Shown here piece after piece: positions 40,527 to 51,811 of a stretch of DNA of 64,000 bases. Below the pieces are notes generated by a model. The model was not told where the DNA came from and did no database searches. It saw only the letters and a list, made by a program, of their open reading frames with translations. The first letter of the stretch is position 1, and the number at the start of each line of letters is the position of its first letter. The translations under genes and the position numbers were made by a program. Where the stretch lies: the NCBI RefSeq assembly GCF_014192275.1, contig NZ_JACHXR010000007.1, forward strand, positions 62,001 through 126,000, read 5' to 3'. Source of the DNA: Halomonas stenophila. Lineage in GTDB: Bacteria > Pseudomonadota > Gammaproteobacteria > Pseudomonadales > Halomonadaceae.

Positions 40527-41069
40527 ATGCGGCGAGCGTGGTGGGTATGCCTGTTGGTGGGCCTGGCCGGCTGTCAGGGCGTGCCCTCGAGCCTGCCGGT
40601 GGCCGAGCCGCCACCCGACGCGGCCTGCCAGTGGCCCGTCGATGCCGACACCCCGCCGACGACCCTGCCGCGGGTCGTCGCGGCCCTGGAGGACCAGGAC
40701 TTCCTGGTGCGCCACACCGCGGTCGACCTGGGGCTGGTCAGCGCCGAGCGGGCCAAGCGGACCATCTACCACAACGCCGTCGACCCCGGCCCCCGGCTGG
40801 GCGGCTTCGTGGTGGGCGGCAGCGGGGGACGCGTCGCCTCCGGCGTGGTGCTGGGCATGGGGGTGGGCTATGCCTCGGTCGACGAGGAGGCCACCGAGGT
40901 CGAGCGCGTCTCGGCGGTGGTGGGGCCGGAGCGGGTCCAGGTGACCCGGGACTACCGGCTGTTCGACTGGCGCGGCGCGATGCGGGAGTCGCGCACCGCC
41001 AGCGACGCGGCCTTCTGTCGCCGGCTGCGCCTGGCGATCCGGCGCCAGCCAGCGGAGGCGGCACCATGA
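40527..41069 (+). CDS. Predicted lipoprotein of unknown function, first of a tandem pair
   Basis: 180 residues with a lipobox (LVGLAGC, Cys near residue 16), so it is probably attached to a membrane facing the periplasm. Residues ~52-75 (ALEDQDFLVRHTAVDLGLVS) resemble a segment of the next gene product. A glycine-rich stretch (GGFVVGGSGGRVASGVVLGMGVGYA) looks like a membrane hairpin or flexible loop. I do not recognise the family. Its stop overlaps the start of the next gene (ATGA). Confidence 0.7.
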   Translation: MRRAWWVCLLVGLAGCQGVPSSLPVAEPPPDAACQWPVDADTPPTTLPRVVAALEDQDFLVRHTAVDLGLVSAERAKRTIYHNAVDPGPRLGGFVVGGSGGRVASGVVLGMGVGYASVDEEATEVERVSAVVGPERVQVTRDYRLFDWRGAMRESRTASDAAFCRRLRLAIRRQPAEAAP

Positions 41070-41425
41070 GGGCTCGGCTGATGGCGATGGGGCTGGTGCT
41101 GTGGCTGGCGGGCTGTGCGACCACGCCGCCCCCGGCGACCCCGGCGGTGCGGGAGCTGTCGGTGACGCCCAGGGCGGTCCTGGTGGAGAGCCTGGACCTG
41201 CTGATGGCGCGGGGCTACGTGATTCGCCATGCCGATGCCGAGCTGGGGCGGCTGGAGGCGGTGATCGCCCGCTGGCCGGGCTACCGGGTGAAGCTGGAGG
41301 TGCAGGGCAGCGGCACGGCGAGCCGGATCGCCATGACGGCCTATCGGGGCAACCGCCCCCTGCCGCCGTCGCTCGTCGAGCCGCTGCTCACCGAGCTGAA
41401 CTCCCGCCTCGAGATGGCCCGCTGA
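41066..41425 (+). CDS. Predicted lipoprotein of unknown function, second of a tandem pair
   Basis: 119 residues with lipobox LWLAGC. The stretch LLMARGYVIRHADAELGRLEA is similar in layout to ALEDQDFLVRHTAVDLGLVSA of the preceding protein, so the two may share a domain. ATG 41066 overlaps the previous stop by four bases; upstream in-frame extension runs through the previous gene and is rejected. The two genes are evidently co-translated. No function can be assigned. Confidence 0.7.
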   Translation: MRARLMAMGLVLWLAGCATTPPPATPAVRELSVTPRAVLVESLDLLMARGYVIRHADAELGRLEAVIARWPGYRVKLEVQGSGTASRIAMTAYRGNRPLPPSLVEPLLTELNSRLEMAR

Positions 41426-41431
41426 GCGCCC

Positions 41432-41863
41432 TCAGGCCTCCCGGGACCAGTCGATCCCCTCGATCTGGGCGAGCAGGCGATCGCGCATGGCAGCCAGGGC
41501 GTCCAGGTCGTAGGCCTCGGCCTCGCCATGGCCCCAGACCGGGCCCGGCCAGGCGGCATCGTCTCGACGGCGCAGGATCACGTGCAGGTGCAATTGGGGC
41601 ACCAGGTTGCCCAGGGTGGCGATATTGAGCTTGTCGCCGCCGAACCCTTCCTTGAGGGCCCGCCCGACCAGGGTGGCCTCGCGCCACAGCTGACGCTGCT
41701 CGGCCTCGTCGAGCTCGAAGACCTCGCTGACGGCGGAGCGACGCGGTACCAGCAGCAGCCAGGGAAAGCGGGCGTCGTTCATCAGCCGCAGCTGGCAGAG
41801 CGGCAGCTCGGTGACGGGGTAGCTGTCTTCCACCAGACGGGCATCCGGCTCGAAATTCGACAT
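41432..41863 (-). CDS. HIT family hydrolase
   Basis: 143 residues. The histidine-triad region is seen as LVPQLHLHVILR: the motif is Q-x-H-x-H, with glutamine in place of the first histidine. The nucleotide-binding LNIATLGN stretch precedes it. HIT proteins cleave nucleotide phosphoramidates or dinucleotides. AAGGAG lies before ATG 41863. It converges on the lipoprotein pair with only six bases between stop codons. Confidence 0.82.
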   Translation of the reverse strand: MSNFEPDARLVEDSYPVTELPLCQLRLMNDARFPWLLLVPRRSAVSEVFELDEAEQRQLWREATLVGRALKEGFGGDKLNIATLGNLVPQLHLHVILRRRDDAAWPGPVWGHGEAEAYDLDALAAMRDRLLAQIEGIDWSREA

Positions 41864-41982
41864 GGCGCTCTCCTTCGATTCGCTGGCTGATCCTGCCGCT
41901 ATCATGGCACAGCGGGCGACGACCCGGGAGCGAATCGCTATGCTGGGCGGCCGTCCCGTGTCATGCAGCAAAGGATTCCGCC

Positions 41983-42729
41983 ATGATCCTTCTCGAGGCC
42001 CTGGCCCTGCTCGGTATCGGCACCCTGGCCGGTTTCATCAATGTCCTCTCGGCGGGCGGCTCGATGCTGACCCTGCCGATGCTGATGTTCCTGGGGCTGC
42101 CGCCCCAGGCCGCCAACGGCACCAACCGGGTCTCCATCGCCCTGCAGAGCGTTTCGGCGGTGGTCAGCTTCCTGCGCGCCGGCGCCCGCCATATCGGCCT
42201 GAGCCTGCGCCTTGCGGTGCCGGCGGTGCTCGGTTCCCTGCTCGGCGCCTGGCTGGCCCTGCGGGTCAGCGATGCGCTGTTCGAGGCGATCCTGATCGGC
42301 GTGATGGCCGTGGCCGCGATACTGATGCTGTTGCCCCAGCCGCGCCTGGAGACCCGCCCGCTGACCCCCGAGCGACTGACGCCGGCGGTCTACCTGGCGA
42401 TGTTCGTCATCGGAGTCTACGGCGGCTTCATCCAGGTCGGGGTGGGCATCCTGTTCATCGTGGTGCTCTACCGCCTGCTGCGCATCGACCTGGCCCAGGT
42501 GAACGTCTTCAAGGTGCTGATCGTGCTGGTCTATACCCTGCCGGCCCTGGGCATGTTCCTGTACCAGGACCGGGTCCGCTGGGGCTACGGGCTGGTCCTG
42601 GCCGCCGGCAGCATGCTCGGGGCCTGGCTGGCGGTGCAGGTCAACATGAGCCCGCGCGGCGCCCTGTGGGTGAAATGGCTGACTCTCGTCGTGATCGTCG
42701 CCATCATCCTGCGGCTGCTGCTCGCCTGA
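41983..42729 (+). CDS. TauE/SafE family membrane protein
   Basis: 248 residues with about seven to eight membrane spans. The paired motifs of the family are visible as GFINVLSAGGSMLTLPMLMFLGL and GGFIQVGVGILFIVVLYRLL. Substrates of the family are small anions such as sulfite. It is a second, distinct member in this window and stands alone. Codon use does not differ visibly from its neighbours. Confidence 0.83.
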   Translation: MILLEALALLGIGTLAGFINVLSAGGSMLTLPMLMFLGLPPQAANGTNRVSIALQSVSAVVSFLRAGARHIGLSLRLAVPAVLGSLLGAWLALRVSDALFEAILIGVMAVAAILMLLPQPRLETRPLTPERLTPAVYLAMFVIGVYGGFIQVGVGILFIVVLYRLLRIDLAQVNVFKVLIVLVYTLPALGMFLYQDRVRWGYGLVLAAGSMLGAWLAVQVNMSPRGALWVKWLTLVVIVAIILRLLLA

Positions 42730-42814
42730 GGCGGTTCTCGCCGGCAGGTGGCGATGCCTGCTAGATTGAATAAGCGATAGCTGGTTGCTTGATCATCGAC
42801 TCGAGGAGGTCGCC

Positions 42815-42946
42815 ATGAAACGCACGCTGTCACTGGTACTGGTCACCCTGTTCACCCTGTCGCTGCTCGCCGGCTGCAACACGATGCGTGGCATGGGGCA
42901 GGACATCGAGGAGGGCGGTGAGGCCATCCAGGAGGAATCCTACTGA
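42815..42946 (+). CDS. Entericidin-like small lipoprotein
   Basis: 43 residues. A hydrophobic signal sequence ends in the lipobox SLLAGC, followed by NTMRGMGQDIEEGGEAIQ, the pattern of the entericidin EcnA/EcnB family. These are small membrane lipoproteins linked to stress and programmed lysis in E. coli. A GAGGAGG Shine-Dalgarno precedes ATG 42815 and TGA ends at 42946. Only one copy is present, so an EcnA/EcnB antidote-toxin pair is not evident. Confidence 0.8.
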   Translation: MKRTLSLVLVTLFTLSLLAGCNTMRGMGQDIEEGGEAIQEESY

Positions 42947-42950
42947 AACG

Positions 42951-43454
42951 CTAGGGCGTGTCGTGCTCGAACTGGGTGCGGCGCTGCTGCTCCTCGGCCT
43001 GCTTGCGTAGCTTCTTGCGCAGGGCCGCCTTCTCGAAGCGCAGCTTCTGGACGCGGGTCTCCAGCCTGAGCGGGGGGACCCGCGCCGGCTTGCCGTCACC
43101 GTCCACGGCCACCATGGTCAGGTAGCAGCTGTTGGTGTGGCGGATCAGCTTGTTCTGGATGTCCTCGGCCACCACCTTGATGCCGATCTCCATGGAGGAG
43201 CGGCCCACGTGGTTCACGCAGGCCAGGAAGGTGACCAGTTCGCCGACGTGGATGGGTTGCTTGAACAGCACCTGATCTACCGAGAGGGTCACCACGTAGT
43301 GGCCGGCATAGCGGCTGGCGCAGGCGTAGGCCACCTCGTCGAGCTTCTTGAGGATGGCGCCGCCATGTACCTTGCCGCTGAAGTTGGCCATGTCGGGGGT
43401 CATCAGCACGGTCATGGTGAGCTCGTGCTGGCCGGGAGGGGCTTGTTCGTCCAT
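42951..43454 (-). CDS. Acyl-CoA thioesterase (hotdog fold, YciA/BACH type)
   Basis: 167 residues with a single hotdog domain. The family stretch FSGKVHGGAILKKLDEVAYACASRYAG contains the active-site Asn/Asp region, and VFKQPIHVGE-like sequence follows. A charged, Lys/Arg-rich tail of about 40 residues ends the protein. It hydrolyses fatty acyl-CoA. ATG 43454 is used; the opening upstream is in frame but noncoding in character. Confidence 0.88.
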   Translation of the reverse strand: MDEQAPPGQHELTMTVLMTPDMANFSGKVHGGAILKKLDEVAYACASRYAGHYVVTLSVDQVLFKQPIHVGELVTFLACVNHVGRSSMEIGIKVVAEDIQNKLIRHTNSCYLTMVAVDGDGKPARVPPLRLETRVQKLRFEKAALRKKLRKQAEEQQRRTQFEHDTP

Positions 43455-43543
43455 CGAGGGAAGATCCTTGGGGTATGGTTCCCCCAGCATAACGCCTTGG
43501 CCCCACCGAGGGCACAAGGCGTTCTCTCCCATGGGCGCCGGGG

Positions 43544-44854
43544 TCAGAGCCAGCTCAGGCCGGCGGCGATGATCAGGCCGGTGAGCAGCAGCTGGACCAG
43601 GCAGAAGCCCATGATGTCCTTGGCCTTGAGCCCGGCGATGCCGAGCACCGGCAGGGCCCAGAACGGCTGCAGCAGATTGGTCCAGGCATCGCCCCAGGCC
43701 ACGGCCATGGCGACCCTGGGGATGTCCACGCCCAGGGCCTCGGCGGCCGGCAGCATCACCGGTGCCTGCACGGCCCACTGGCCGCCCCCGGAGGGCACGA
43801 AGATATTGACGATGCCGGCACTGAGGAAGGTCCAGAACGGCAGGGTGGCCTCGGTGGCCAGCGAGATCAGCGCCTCCGAGAGCGTCTCGGCCAGGCCGGA
43901 CTGGACCATGATCGCCATGATGCCGGCATAGAAGGGGAACTGGATGACGATGCCGGCGCCGCCCTTGATGGCCTCGTGGAGGCTCTCGAGCAGGCTGCGG
44001 GGAGTGCGGTGCAGCACGATGGCCAGGAACAGGAAGAGGAAGTTGACCACGTTGAGGTTGAGCCCCCCGCCCTGCAGCACGAAGTGGTCGAGCAGGAACA
44101 GCAGCCCCGGGATGCCCACCAGCCAGGCCAGGGTCATGCTGTTCTCCAGGCGCTCGGCGGGGCGGGTGATGCGTACGCGGCGCGCCTCGCCGTCGTCGAG
44201 CAGGCGGGGGTCGACGAAGACGCTGTCCTTCTCGTCGGGCAGCATCAGGCGGTTGAACAACGGCATCGCCACGAACAATGCCAGCACGATGACCAGGTTG
44301 AACAGCGAGAAGATGGTCTCGCCGGTGCCGATCACGCCGATCCGCTCGGCGGTGAAGTGGCCCTCGGTGGCGATGGTCAGCGGCACCGAGCCGGCCAGGC
44401 CGCCATGCCAGACGATGAAACCCGAGTAGGCGCTGGCCACCAGCAGGCGATAGTCCACCCGGATCTGCCGGGCCAGCTCCTTGGCGAACAGCGCCCCCAC
44501 CACCAGGCCGAAGCCCCAGTTGATCCAGCTGGCGGTCAGCGATACCAGGGTCACCAGCACGATGGCGGCCCCGGGGTTGTTGGCCAGGCCGGCCAGGCGC
44601 TGCAGCAGGCGCTTGACCGGCGGCGAGCTGGCGAGCATGAAGCCGGTGACCAGCACCAGCAGCATCTGCATCGAGAACGTCAGCAGGTTCCAGAACCCGT
44701 CGCCCCAGAAGCGCAGCACCGCCAGCGGGGCCTGGCGCTCCACGGCGATGGCCGCGGCCGCGGCGATCACCGTCAGCAGCAGGACGAAGATATAGGGGTC
44801 GGGAAGGTAGCGCTCGACCATCTTGACGGCCGGTCGTGACAGCAGCTTCAGCAT
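43544..44854 (-). CDS. atoE: Short-chain fatty acid transporter (AtoE family)
   Basis: 436 residues, about 11-12 membrane spans, matching the AtoE family in length and motifs (SLTASWINWGFGLVVGALFAKE, FVPSGGGQWAVQAPV). It probably takes up acetoacetate, butyrate or similar acids. It follows on the same strand the region upstream of an acyl-CoA thioesterase gene, 89 bases apart, which may reflect a shared role in acyl-CoA metabolism. Confidence 0.9.
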   Translation of the reverse strand: MLKLLSRPAVKMVERYLPDPYIFVLLLTVIAAAAAIAVERQAPLAVLRFWGDGFWNLLTFSMQMLLVLVTGFMLASSPPVKRLLQRLAGLANNPGAAIVLVTLVSLTASWINWGFGLVVGALFAKELARQIRVDYRLLVASAYSGFIVWHGGLAGSVPLTIATEGHFTAERIGVIGTGETIFSLFNLVIVLALFVAMPLFNRLMLPDEKDSVFVDPRLLDDGEARRVRITRPAERLENSMTLAWLVGIPGLLFLLDHFVLQGGGLNLNVVNFLFLFLAIVLHRTPRSLLESLHEAIKGGAGIVIQFPFYAGIMAIMVQSGLAETLSEALISLATEATLPFWTFLSAGIVNIFVPSGGGQWAVQAPVMLPAAEALGVDIPRVAMAVAWGDAWTNLLQPFWALPVLGIAGLKAKDIMGFCLVQLLLTGLIIAAGLSWL

Positions 44855-44967
44855 GGAGATGTCCCTTTTCCGTTGAGGGAGCCTGCGGATCCGCGGCCGG
44901 ATCTCGGCCTGCAGGCTGGGGTGTCACGTTGCCGCGGGGGCGAAATGTTGTCAAAGGCGACGAATGT

Positions 44968-46305
44968 CTAGGTTTTGGCGCTCGACCAGCGTGTCCGTCG
45001 GTAGTGGCGGTAGTAGGCGACCAGCACCGTCGAGCGCACGGCGGTGAAGACGAGAAAGGCCAGCCACAGGCCGTGATTGCCCAGTCCTCGGGTGAGCCAC
45101 CAGGCCGGCAGGTAGATCGCCAGGCCGACGAAGATGCTGTTGCGCATCTCGCGGATCGCCGTGGCGCCGATGAAGACCCCGTCCAGCAGGTAGCTCCACA
45201 CCGCGATCAGCGGCATGGCCACCATCCAGGGCAGGTAGTGGCCGGCCGTGTCCCGCACGTCCGGCAGGCCGGTGAGCAGGGCGATCAGCCACTCGCCGCC
45301 CAGGGCGAAGGCCAGGGCGGCGCCCCCCGCGGTGGCCAGCGAGAAGCGGGCGGCCGAGCGGACCGTGGCAGCGAACTCGTCCCAGTGCCGGCGCCCCACC
45401 GAGCGACCGGTCAGGGCCTCGGCGGCGTGGGCGAAACCGTCCAGGCCATAGGAGGTCAGCATGATGAACTGCAGCAGCACGGCGTTGGCGGCCAGCACGG
45501 TGTCGCCCTGGGCCGCTCCCCGGGAGGTGAAGAAGGCCATGGCGAAGAGCAGGCCCAGGGTCCGCACGAAGAGGTTGGCGTTGACCTGGAAGAGCTCGCG
45601 ATAGGCGGCTGGTCGGTACAGTCGGGCACGGCGGAAACACCCCTCGAGGTTTCTCAGCTGGCGCGACACCAGCCACAGGCCGAAGGCCAGGGCGCTGTAG
45701 TCGGCGATCACCGTGGCCCAGGCCACGCCGTCGCTGGTCATGCCGAGGCCGACCACGAACACCAGGTCGAGGAGGATATTGACGCCGTTGGTCAACACCA
45801 GCAGCCACAGCGTGACACGGGAGTTCTGTTGGCCCAGGAACCAGCCGAGGATGGCGTAGTTGGCCAGCACCGCCGGGGCCGAGAGCAGGCGGATTCGTGC
45901 ATAGTCCGCGGCCAGTGCGGTGGCCTGGTCGCTGCCATCCAGTAACCAGAGGCCGAACTCGACCAGCGGGCCACCAGCCAGCACCAGCAGGCCGCCGATG
46001 GCGCCGGCCAGCAGCAGCGATTGCCCCAGCAGGTGGCGGATGGCCTCGTCATCCTCGCGGCCGACCGCCTGGGAGGTGAGACCGGTGGTGCCCATGCGCA
46101 GGAAGCCGAAGCCCCAGTAGAGGAAGCCGAACAGGGTGGCACCCAGGGTCACGGCGGCCAGGTAGCGGGAGTCCGGCAGGTGGCCGACCACGGCGGTATC
46201 GACCAGTCCCAGCAACGGGACGCTGATGTTCGAGAGGATGATCGGCCAGGCCAGGGCCCAGATGCGCTGGGTGGCCTGGGCGGTGGTGGTCGCGGGTGAG
46301 GTCAC
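44968..46305 (-). CDS. MATE family efflux transporter (DinF-like)
   Basis: 445 residues with about 12 membrane spans in two halves. LVDTAVVGHLPDSRYLAAVTLG is the first-helix signature of the DinF branch. It exports drugs or metabolites using H+ or Na+. GTG 46305 is chosen because GGAG lies five bases upstream. The frame reaches back to 46461, but that part is Cys/Pro/Arg-rich and non-homologous in character. Confidence 0.87.
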   Translation of the reverse strand: MTSPATTTAQATQRIWALAWPIILSNISVPLLGLVDTAVVGHLPDSRYLAAVTLGATLFGFLYWGFGFLRMGTTGLTSQAVGREDDEAIRHLLGQSLLLAGAIGGLLVLAGGPLVEFGLWLLDGSDQATALAADYARIRLLSAPAVLANYAILGWFLGQQNSRVTLWLLVLTNGVNILLDLVFVVGLGMTSDGVAWATVIADYSALAFGLWLVSRQLRNLEGCFRRARLYRPAAYRELFQVNANLFVRTLGLLFAMAFFTSRGAAQGDTVLAANAVLLQFIMLTSYGLDGFAHAAEALTGRSVGRRHWDEFAATVRSAARFSLATAGGAALAFALGGEWLIALLTGLPDVRDTAGHYLPWMVAMPLIAVWSYLLDGVFIGATAIREMRNSIFVGLAIYLPAWWLTRGLGNHGLWLAFLVFTAVRSTVLVAYYRHYRRTRWSSAKT

Positions 46306-46745
46306 GGTGGCTCCGGTCGGCGGGCGGGGCCGGCAGCATGGCGTCCCGTTGCCCGCAACGCAACAGCCCCGCGATGGCGGGGCCGTGGGGCATCGTGGGC
46401 CCAGGGCCCGGGTCAGAAGCGCTATCCCCGGCTGACCGAGATCAGGTCGACCTGACGCCATCTCGCCGTCGCTGGTCAGGTGGAGGGCCTACCCGATGAG
46501 CGGTTGACCACGGCGTCGGCATGGCCATGAGACGCGCGGTCAGTGGCGGCATCATGCGTTATCCGGGATCGGTGAGGGGCGCTCCGAAGGTTGGGGGAAC
46601 CCGGTAAAGCCAACTACCCTGATGTAAGGTTCTGTGAACGCGTGTCGCCGTCGCCCGATGCCGGGAGCGGGGCCCGGGAATCCGTGACGCGACGGTGAGG
46701 CATGATTCGGGTCGTAGGGTGGCCGACTACCAATAGGGGGCGGGG
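46306..46745. other. 440-base intergenic region upstream of the MATE gene
   Basis: It has no gene I can support. It contains a small stem (GCCCCGC at 46366-46372 with GCGGGGC at 46377-46383) whose minus-strand product is followed by TGTTGCGTTG. This might act as an attenuator 60 bases before the MATE start. The rest has weak dyads only. The region is GC-rich and has no tRNA-like fold that I could find. Confidence 0.4.
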
Positions 46746-47084
46746 ATGATGAAGGCATTGGGCAAGTACGCGATGGGTGTCATGCTGACCATGGTCATGG
46801 TGGTGGGGAGTCAGTCGGCCATGGCCGAGGATGACTACGCCAATGACACCGCACGGCCGAGTGGGGGGGCGATGGTGGCGGATGCGCTGCTGGCCCGGCC
46901 GCTGCTGGCCGTGGCCACGGTCGGGGGAGCGGCGGTCTTTCTGGTGTCGCTGCCGTTCAGTGCCCTGGGAGGCAACGTCGATGCCGCCGCCGAGACCCTG
47001 ATCAAGACGCCCGCCGAGGCGACCTTCCGGCGCTGCCTGGGCTGCGAGATGAGCCATCGCGCCGGCGATAGTCCCGGGTATTGA
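46746..47084 (+). CDS. Small exported membrane-associated protein of unknown function
   Basis: 112 residues: a signal peptide (ending near GSQSAMA) and one further hydrophobic segment (LAVATVGGAAVFLVSLPFSALGG). The motif LARPLLAVATVGG...VFLVSLPFSALGGNV is shared with small Pseudomonas proteins sometimes labelled multidrug transporter, although they are too short to be transporters. It ends with a Cys pair (RRCLGCEM). GGGGGCGGGG precedes the double ATG. Function unknown. Confidence 0.7.
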   Translation: MMKALGKYAMGVMLTMVMVVGSQSAMAEDDYANDTARPSGGAMVADALLARPLLAVATVGGAAVFLVSLPFSALGGNVDAAAETLIKTPAEATFRRCLGCEMSHRAGDSPGY

Positions 47085-47209
47085 AGCCGCTCCGCCCTGC
47101 TTGCTGCTCGAGCGTTGTCTGCTGGCAACGAGACGAGGAAGCGGCCGCGTTCAGCTCACGAAGGGTTGAGCGCGGCTCGTGGTGAACAAGTCACCGAGTC
47201 GTTCTTGAG

Positions 47210-47833
47210 TCAAAACAGGTAACTCAAGCTCAAGGAGAACATGTCGATCTGGAAGCTCTCATCGCCATCGGCGAGTGAGTATCGGGCGTATTCACTGCGA
47301 ATGGCCGAACGGCCAAGGTTGTATTCGGCACCTAGCCCGAAGAAGGGATCTGTTCCCTCTGCCTTGAATTCGAGCTCCATGAACTGTTCGTCATCCATTC
47401 TGGCGACATCGAGGGTCGTGCTTTCCCAGGCAATGATTCCGGCCTTGGTGTAAAAGCTAAGGCCTCGAGTCACCGGCATCTTCCCGACCAATGCCAGTCC
47501 AGCCCCTTCGATGCCGGTTTCTATATCTTCTTGCAGAGTGCTGCCCTGCACGGGAAGGGAGATCTCGGAGGTGTAGTCGCCAAAGTCGGTGTAACTCAGC
47601 TCGAGCCCGACATTGGGGGTGAAGTTGTAGCCGAAATGGATTTGATAGCCACTGGTGGTTTCATCATTGCTGAAGCCGTGGTTGCTGAGTCGTTCGAAGG
47701 TGTTGTTGTTTAGTTCGGCACTGCCGGCACTGGCGCCGAAATAGATTCCCGTATGGCGAGAGGAATAATCCTGGGCCATCGCGAGATTGCATGATAGTAA
47801 GATCAAAGTGCTCAAGGGGATGACGCCTTTCAT
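47210..47833 (-). CDS. Outer-membrane beta-barrel protein
   Basis: 207 residues. A signal peptide (ending near NLAMAQ) is followed by alternating hydrophobic/polar strands consistent with an eight-stranded OmpA/OmpX-like barrel, and the chain ends in SLSLSYLF with the terminal Phe typical of outer-membrane proteins. AGGGAGGA precedes ATG 47833. The base composition is clearly lower in G+C than the flanking genes. It stands alone; the ligand or role is unknown. Confidence 0.8.
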   Translation of the reverse strand: MKGVIPLSTLILLSCNLAMAQDYSSRHTGIYFGASAGSAELNNNTFERLSNHGFSNDETTSGYQIHFGYNFTPNVGLELSYTDFGDYTSEISLPVQGSTLQEDIETGIEGAGLALVGKMPVTRGLSFYTKAGIIAWESTTLDVARMDDEQFMELEFKAEGTDPFFGLGAEYNLGRSAIRSEYARYSLADGDESFQIDMFSLSLSYLF

Positions 47834-48208
47834 GATTCCTCCCTGCCGATTTCCTTATGGCATTTTTCTGAAGTTGGAAAACCGCGGGGGAAGTCTCTAT
47901 GTGTCTGCGCGGTTAATCTTAGTAACAAAGTGTTACGTTCCTAGCCTAGGAGGAATGACTGTACTTCTTCCAGATGGTTTTATTGGCACTAATTGGACGA
48001 AGAAAGTAGTCATTTTGATGAGATGATGGCATCTATAACTAGTGCTTAATGACTAGATAAGTGGTACTTGGGGCCGCGACTGGGAGGGGCGGGGGCGGCA
48101 ACTCTGCACTGGATAGCGTCGGCAGGGCTTGAAAGCATTAGAATCAAGCCAACGAAAGCGCCCCGCTCGATGAGCGGGGCGCTGGCGTTGGGTATCGAGG
48201 CCGCGGGG
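47834..48208. other. AT-richer intergenic region upstream of the beta-barrel gene
   Basis: 375 bases. From 47834 to about 48060 the sequence is near 45% G+C by eye, in strong contrast to the window. It holds a dyad GTAACA-AAG-TGTTAC (47922-47936) and a CCTAGCCTAGG palindrome (47940-47950), both operator-like and upstream of the barrel gene on the minus strand. No gene of convincing quality is present. Confidence 0.5.
48157..48183 (-). terminator. Terminator hairpin after the ferredoxin gene
   Basis: The 12-base arm 48157-48168 pairs perfectly with 48172-48183 across a three-base loop. Read on the minus strand it is followed by TTCGTTGG. It lies 26 bases past the ferredoxin stop. Confidence 0.75.
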
Positions 48209-48460
<252 letters not shown>

Positions 48461-48545
48461 TTACCTCACGGAAGTCGCGGCCGGTCACGCCGGCCCTTGC
48501 CCTTGGAGCAGTCGATCTCGGGCGCGGGATGCCCGAGTGCCATGG

Positions 48546-50941
<2,396 letters not shown>

Positions 50942-51115
50942 GCCGGGTTCCTCGTTGTGCGGTTGATGTCTGGGCTTCATTGCCGCTGTTTGGGCAAGGA
51001 TCATAGCACCCGGCCCGCCACGGCGTCATGCCGGGGCATGGCGCCTCTCGGCCTGCGCGGGCCGGGTGCCGGCTGCTAGAATGGCGGACTTCGTCGTCGC
51101 CCAGCGGTTCCCGTC

Positions 51116-51805
51116 ATGCCAGAGCGCTCGCGCATCGTCACCTCCAGCCAGTCCGGCCCCCACCAGGGCCTCTCGCGCCGCGTCGCCCGGGCGCTGACCC
51201 ATCCGCTGCGCAAGCCGCTGGCCGCGCACACCCGCGAGGCCTTCGCCGCGGCCGACGCCTGGCGAGCCGAACGTGCCGGGGCGCCGCTGATCCTGGACGC
51301 CGGCTGTGGCGTCGGCCTGTCGACGCGCCACCTGGCCGAGCGGCACCCCGAGTGCGCGGTGATCGGCATCGACCGCAGTGCGGATCGGCTGTCCCGGGAC
51401 CATGGCCCGCTGCCCGACAACGCCCGGCTGGTGCGGGCGGACCTGGTGGACTTCTGGCGCCTGGCGTTGGCCGACGGCTGGCACCCGGCGCGCCACTACC
51501 TGCTCTACCCCAACCCCTACCCCAAGGCCGCGCATCTCAAGATGCGCTGGCAGGGCCATCCGGTGTTTCCCGCCATCCTGGCGCTGGGCGGGCGACTCGA
51601 GCTGCGCTCCAACTGGCGCCTCTACGTCGAGGAGTTCGCCCTGGCGCTCGAGCAGGCGACCGGCCGCCGGGGGGCGGTGGAGGGCTTCGACCCCGGCGGC
51701 GACTTCCTCACCCCCTTCGAGCGCAAGTACCACCACAGTGGCCAGCCGCTGTGGCGGCTGGTGGTCGAGCTGCCCTATCGCCCCGAGCTGCTGCCCGTCG
51801 CCTGA
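51116..51805 (+). CDS. SAM-dependent methyltransferase, TrmB-like
   Basis: 229 residues. The SAM-binding motif is LILDAGCGVGLSTRHLAE with the acidic IGIDRS after it. LLYPNPYPKAAHLKMRWQGHP occupies the place of the TrmB P-D-P-W-x-K-K-x-H motif, and LRSNWRLYVEEF and FERKYHHSGQPLWRL follow. It resembles a diverged tRNA (guanine-46-N7) methyltransferase paralogue. The changed catalytic loop makes substrate identity uncertain. It is divergent from fabY and convergent with a LysR gene. Confidence 0.75.
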   Translation: MPERSRIVTSSQSGPHQGLSRRVARALTHPLRKPLAAHTREAFAAADAWRAERAGAPLILDAGCGVGLSTRHLAERHPECAVIGIDRSADRLSRDHGPLPDNARLVRADLVDFWRLALADGWHPARHYLLYPNPYPKAAHLKMRWQGHPVFPAILALGGRLELRSNWRLYVEEFALALEQATGRRGAVEGFDPGGDFLTPFERKYHHSGQPLWRLVVELPYRPELLPVA

Positions 51806-51811
51806 TACCGC

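Noticed and set aside
46366..46383. Stem-loop upstream of the MATE gene as a definite riboswitch
   Set aside because: Only a seven-base stem is visible with no larger conserved fold, so it is mentioned within the intergenic entry but not called a riboswitch.
47787..48026. Possible small peptide gene in the AT-richer region, including a 23-codon frame at 47955-48026 with AGGAGG just upstream
   Set aside because: The Shine-Dalgarno-like sequence is only one or two bases from the ATG, which is too close. The peptide has no recognisable feature, and the site overlaps a palindrome.
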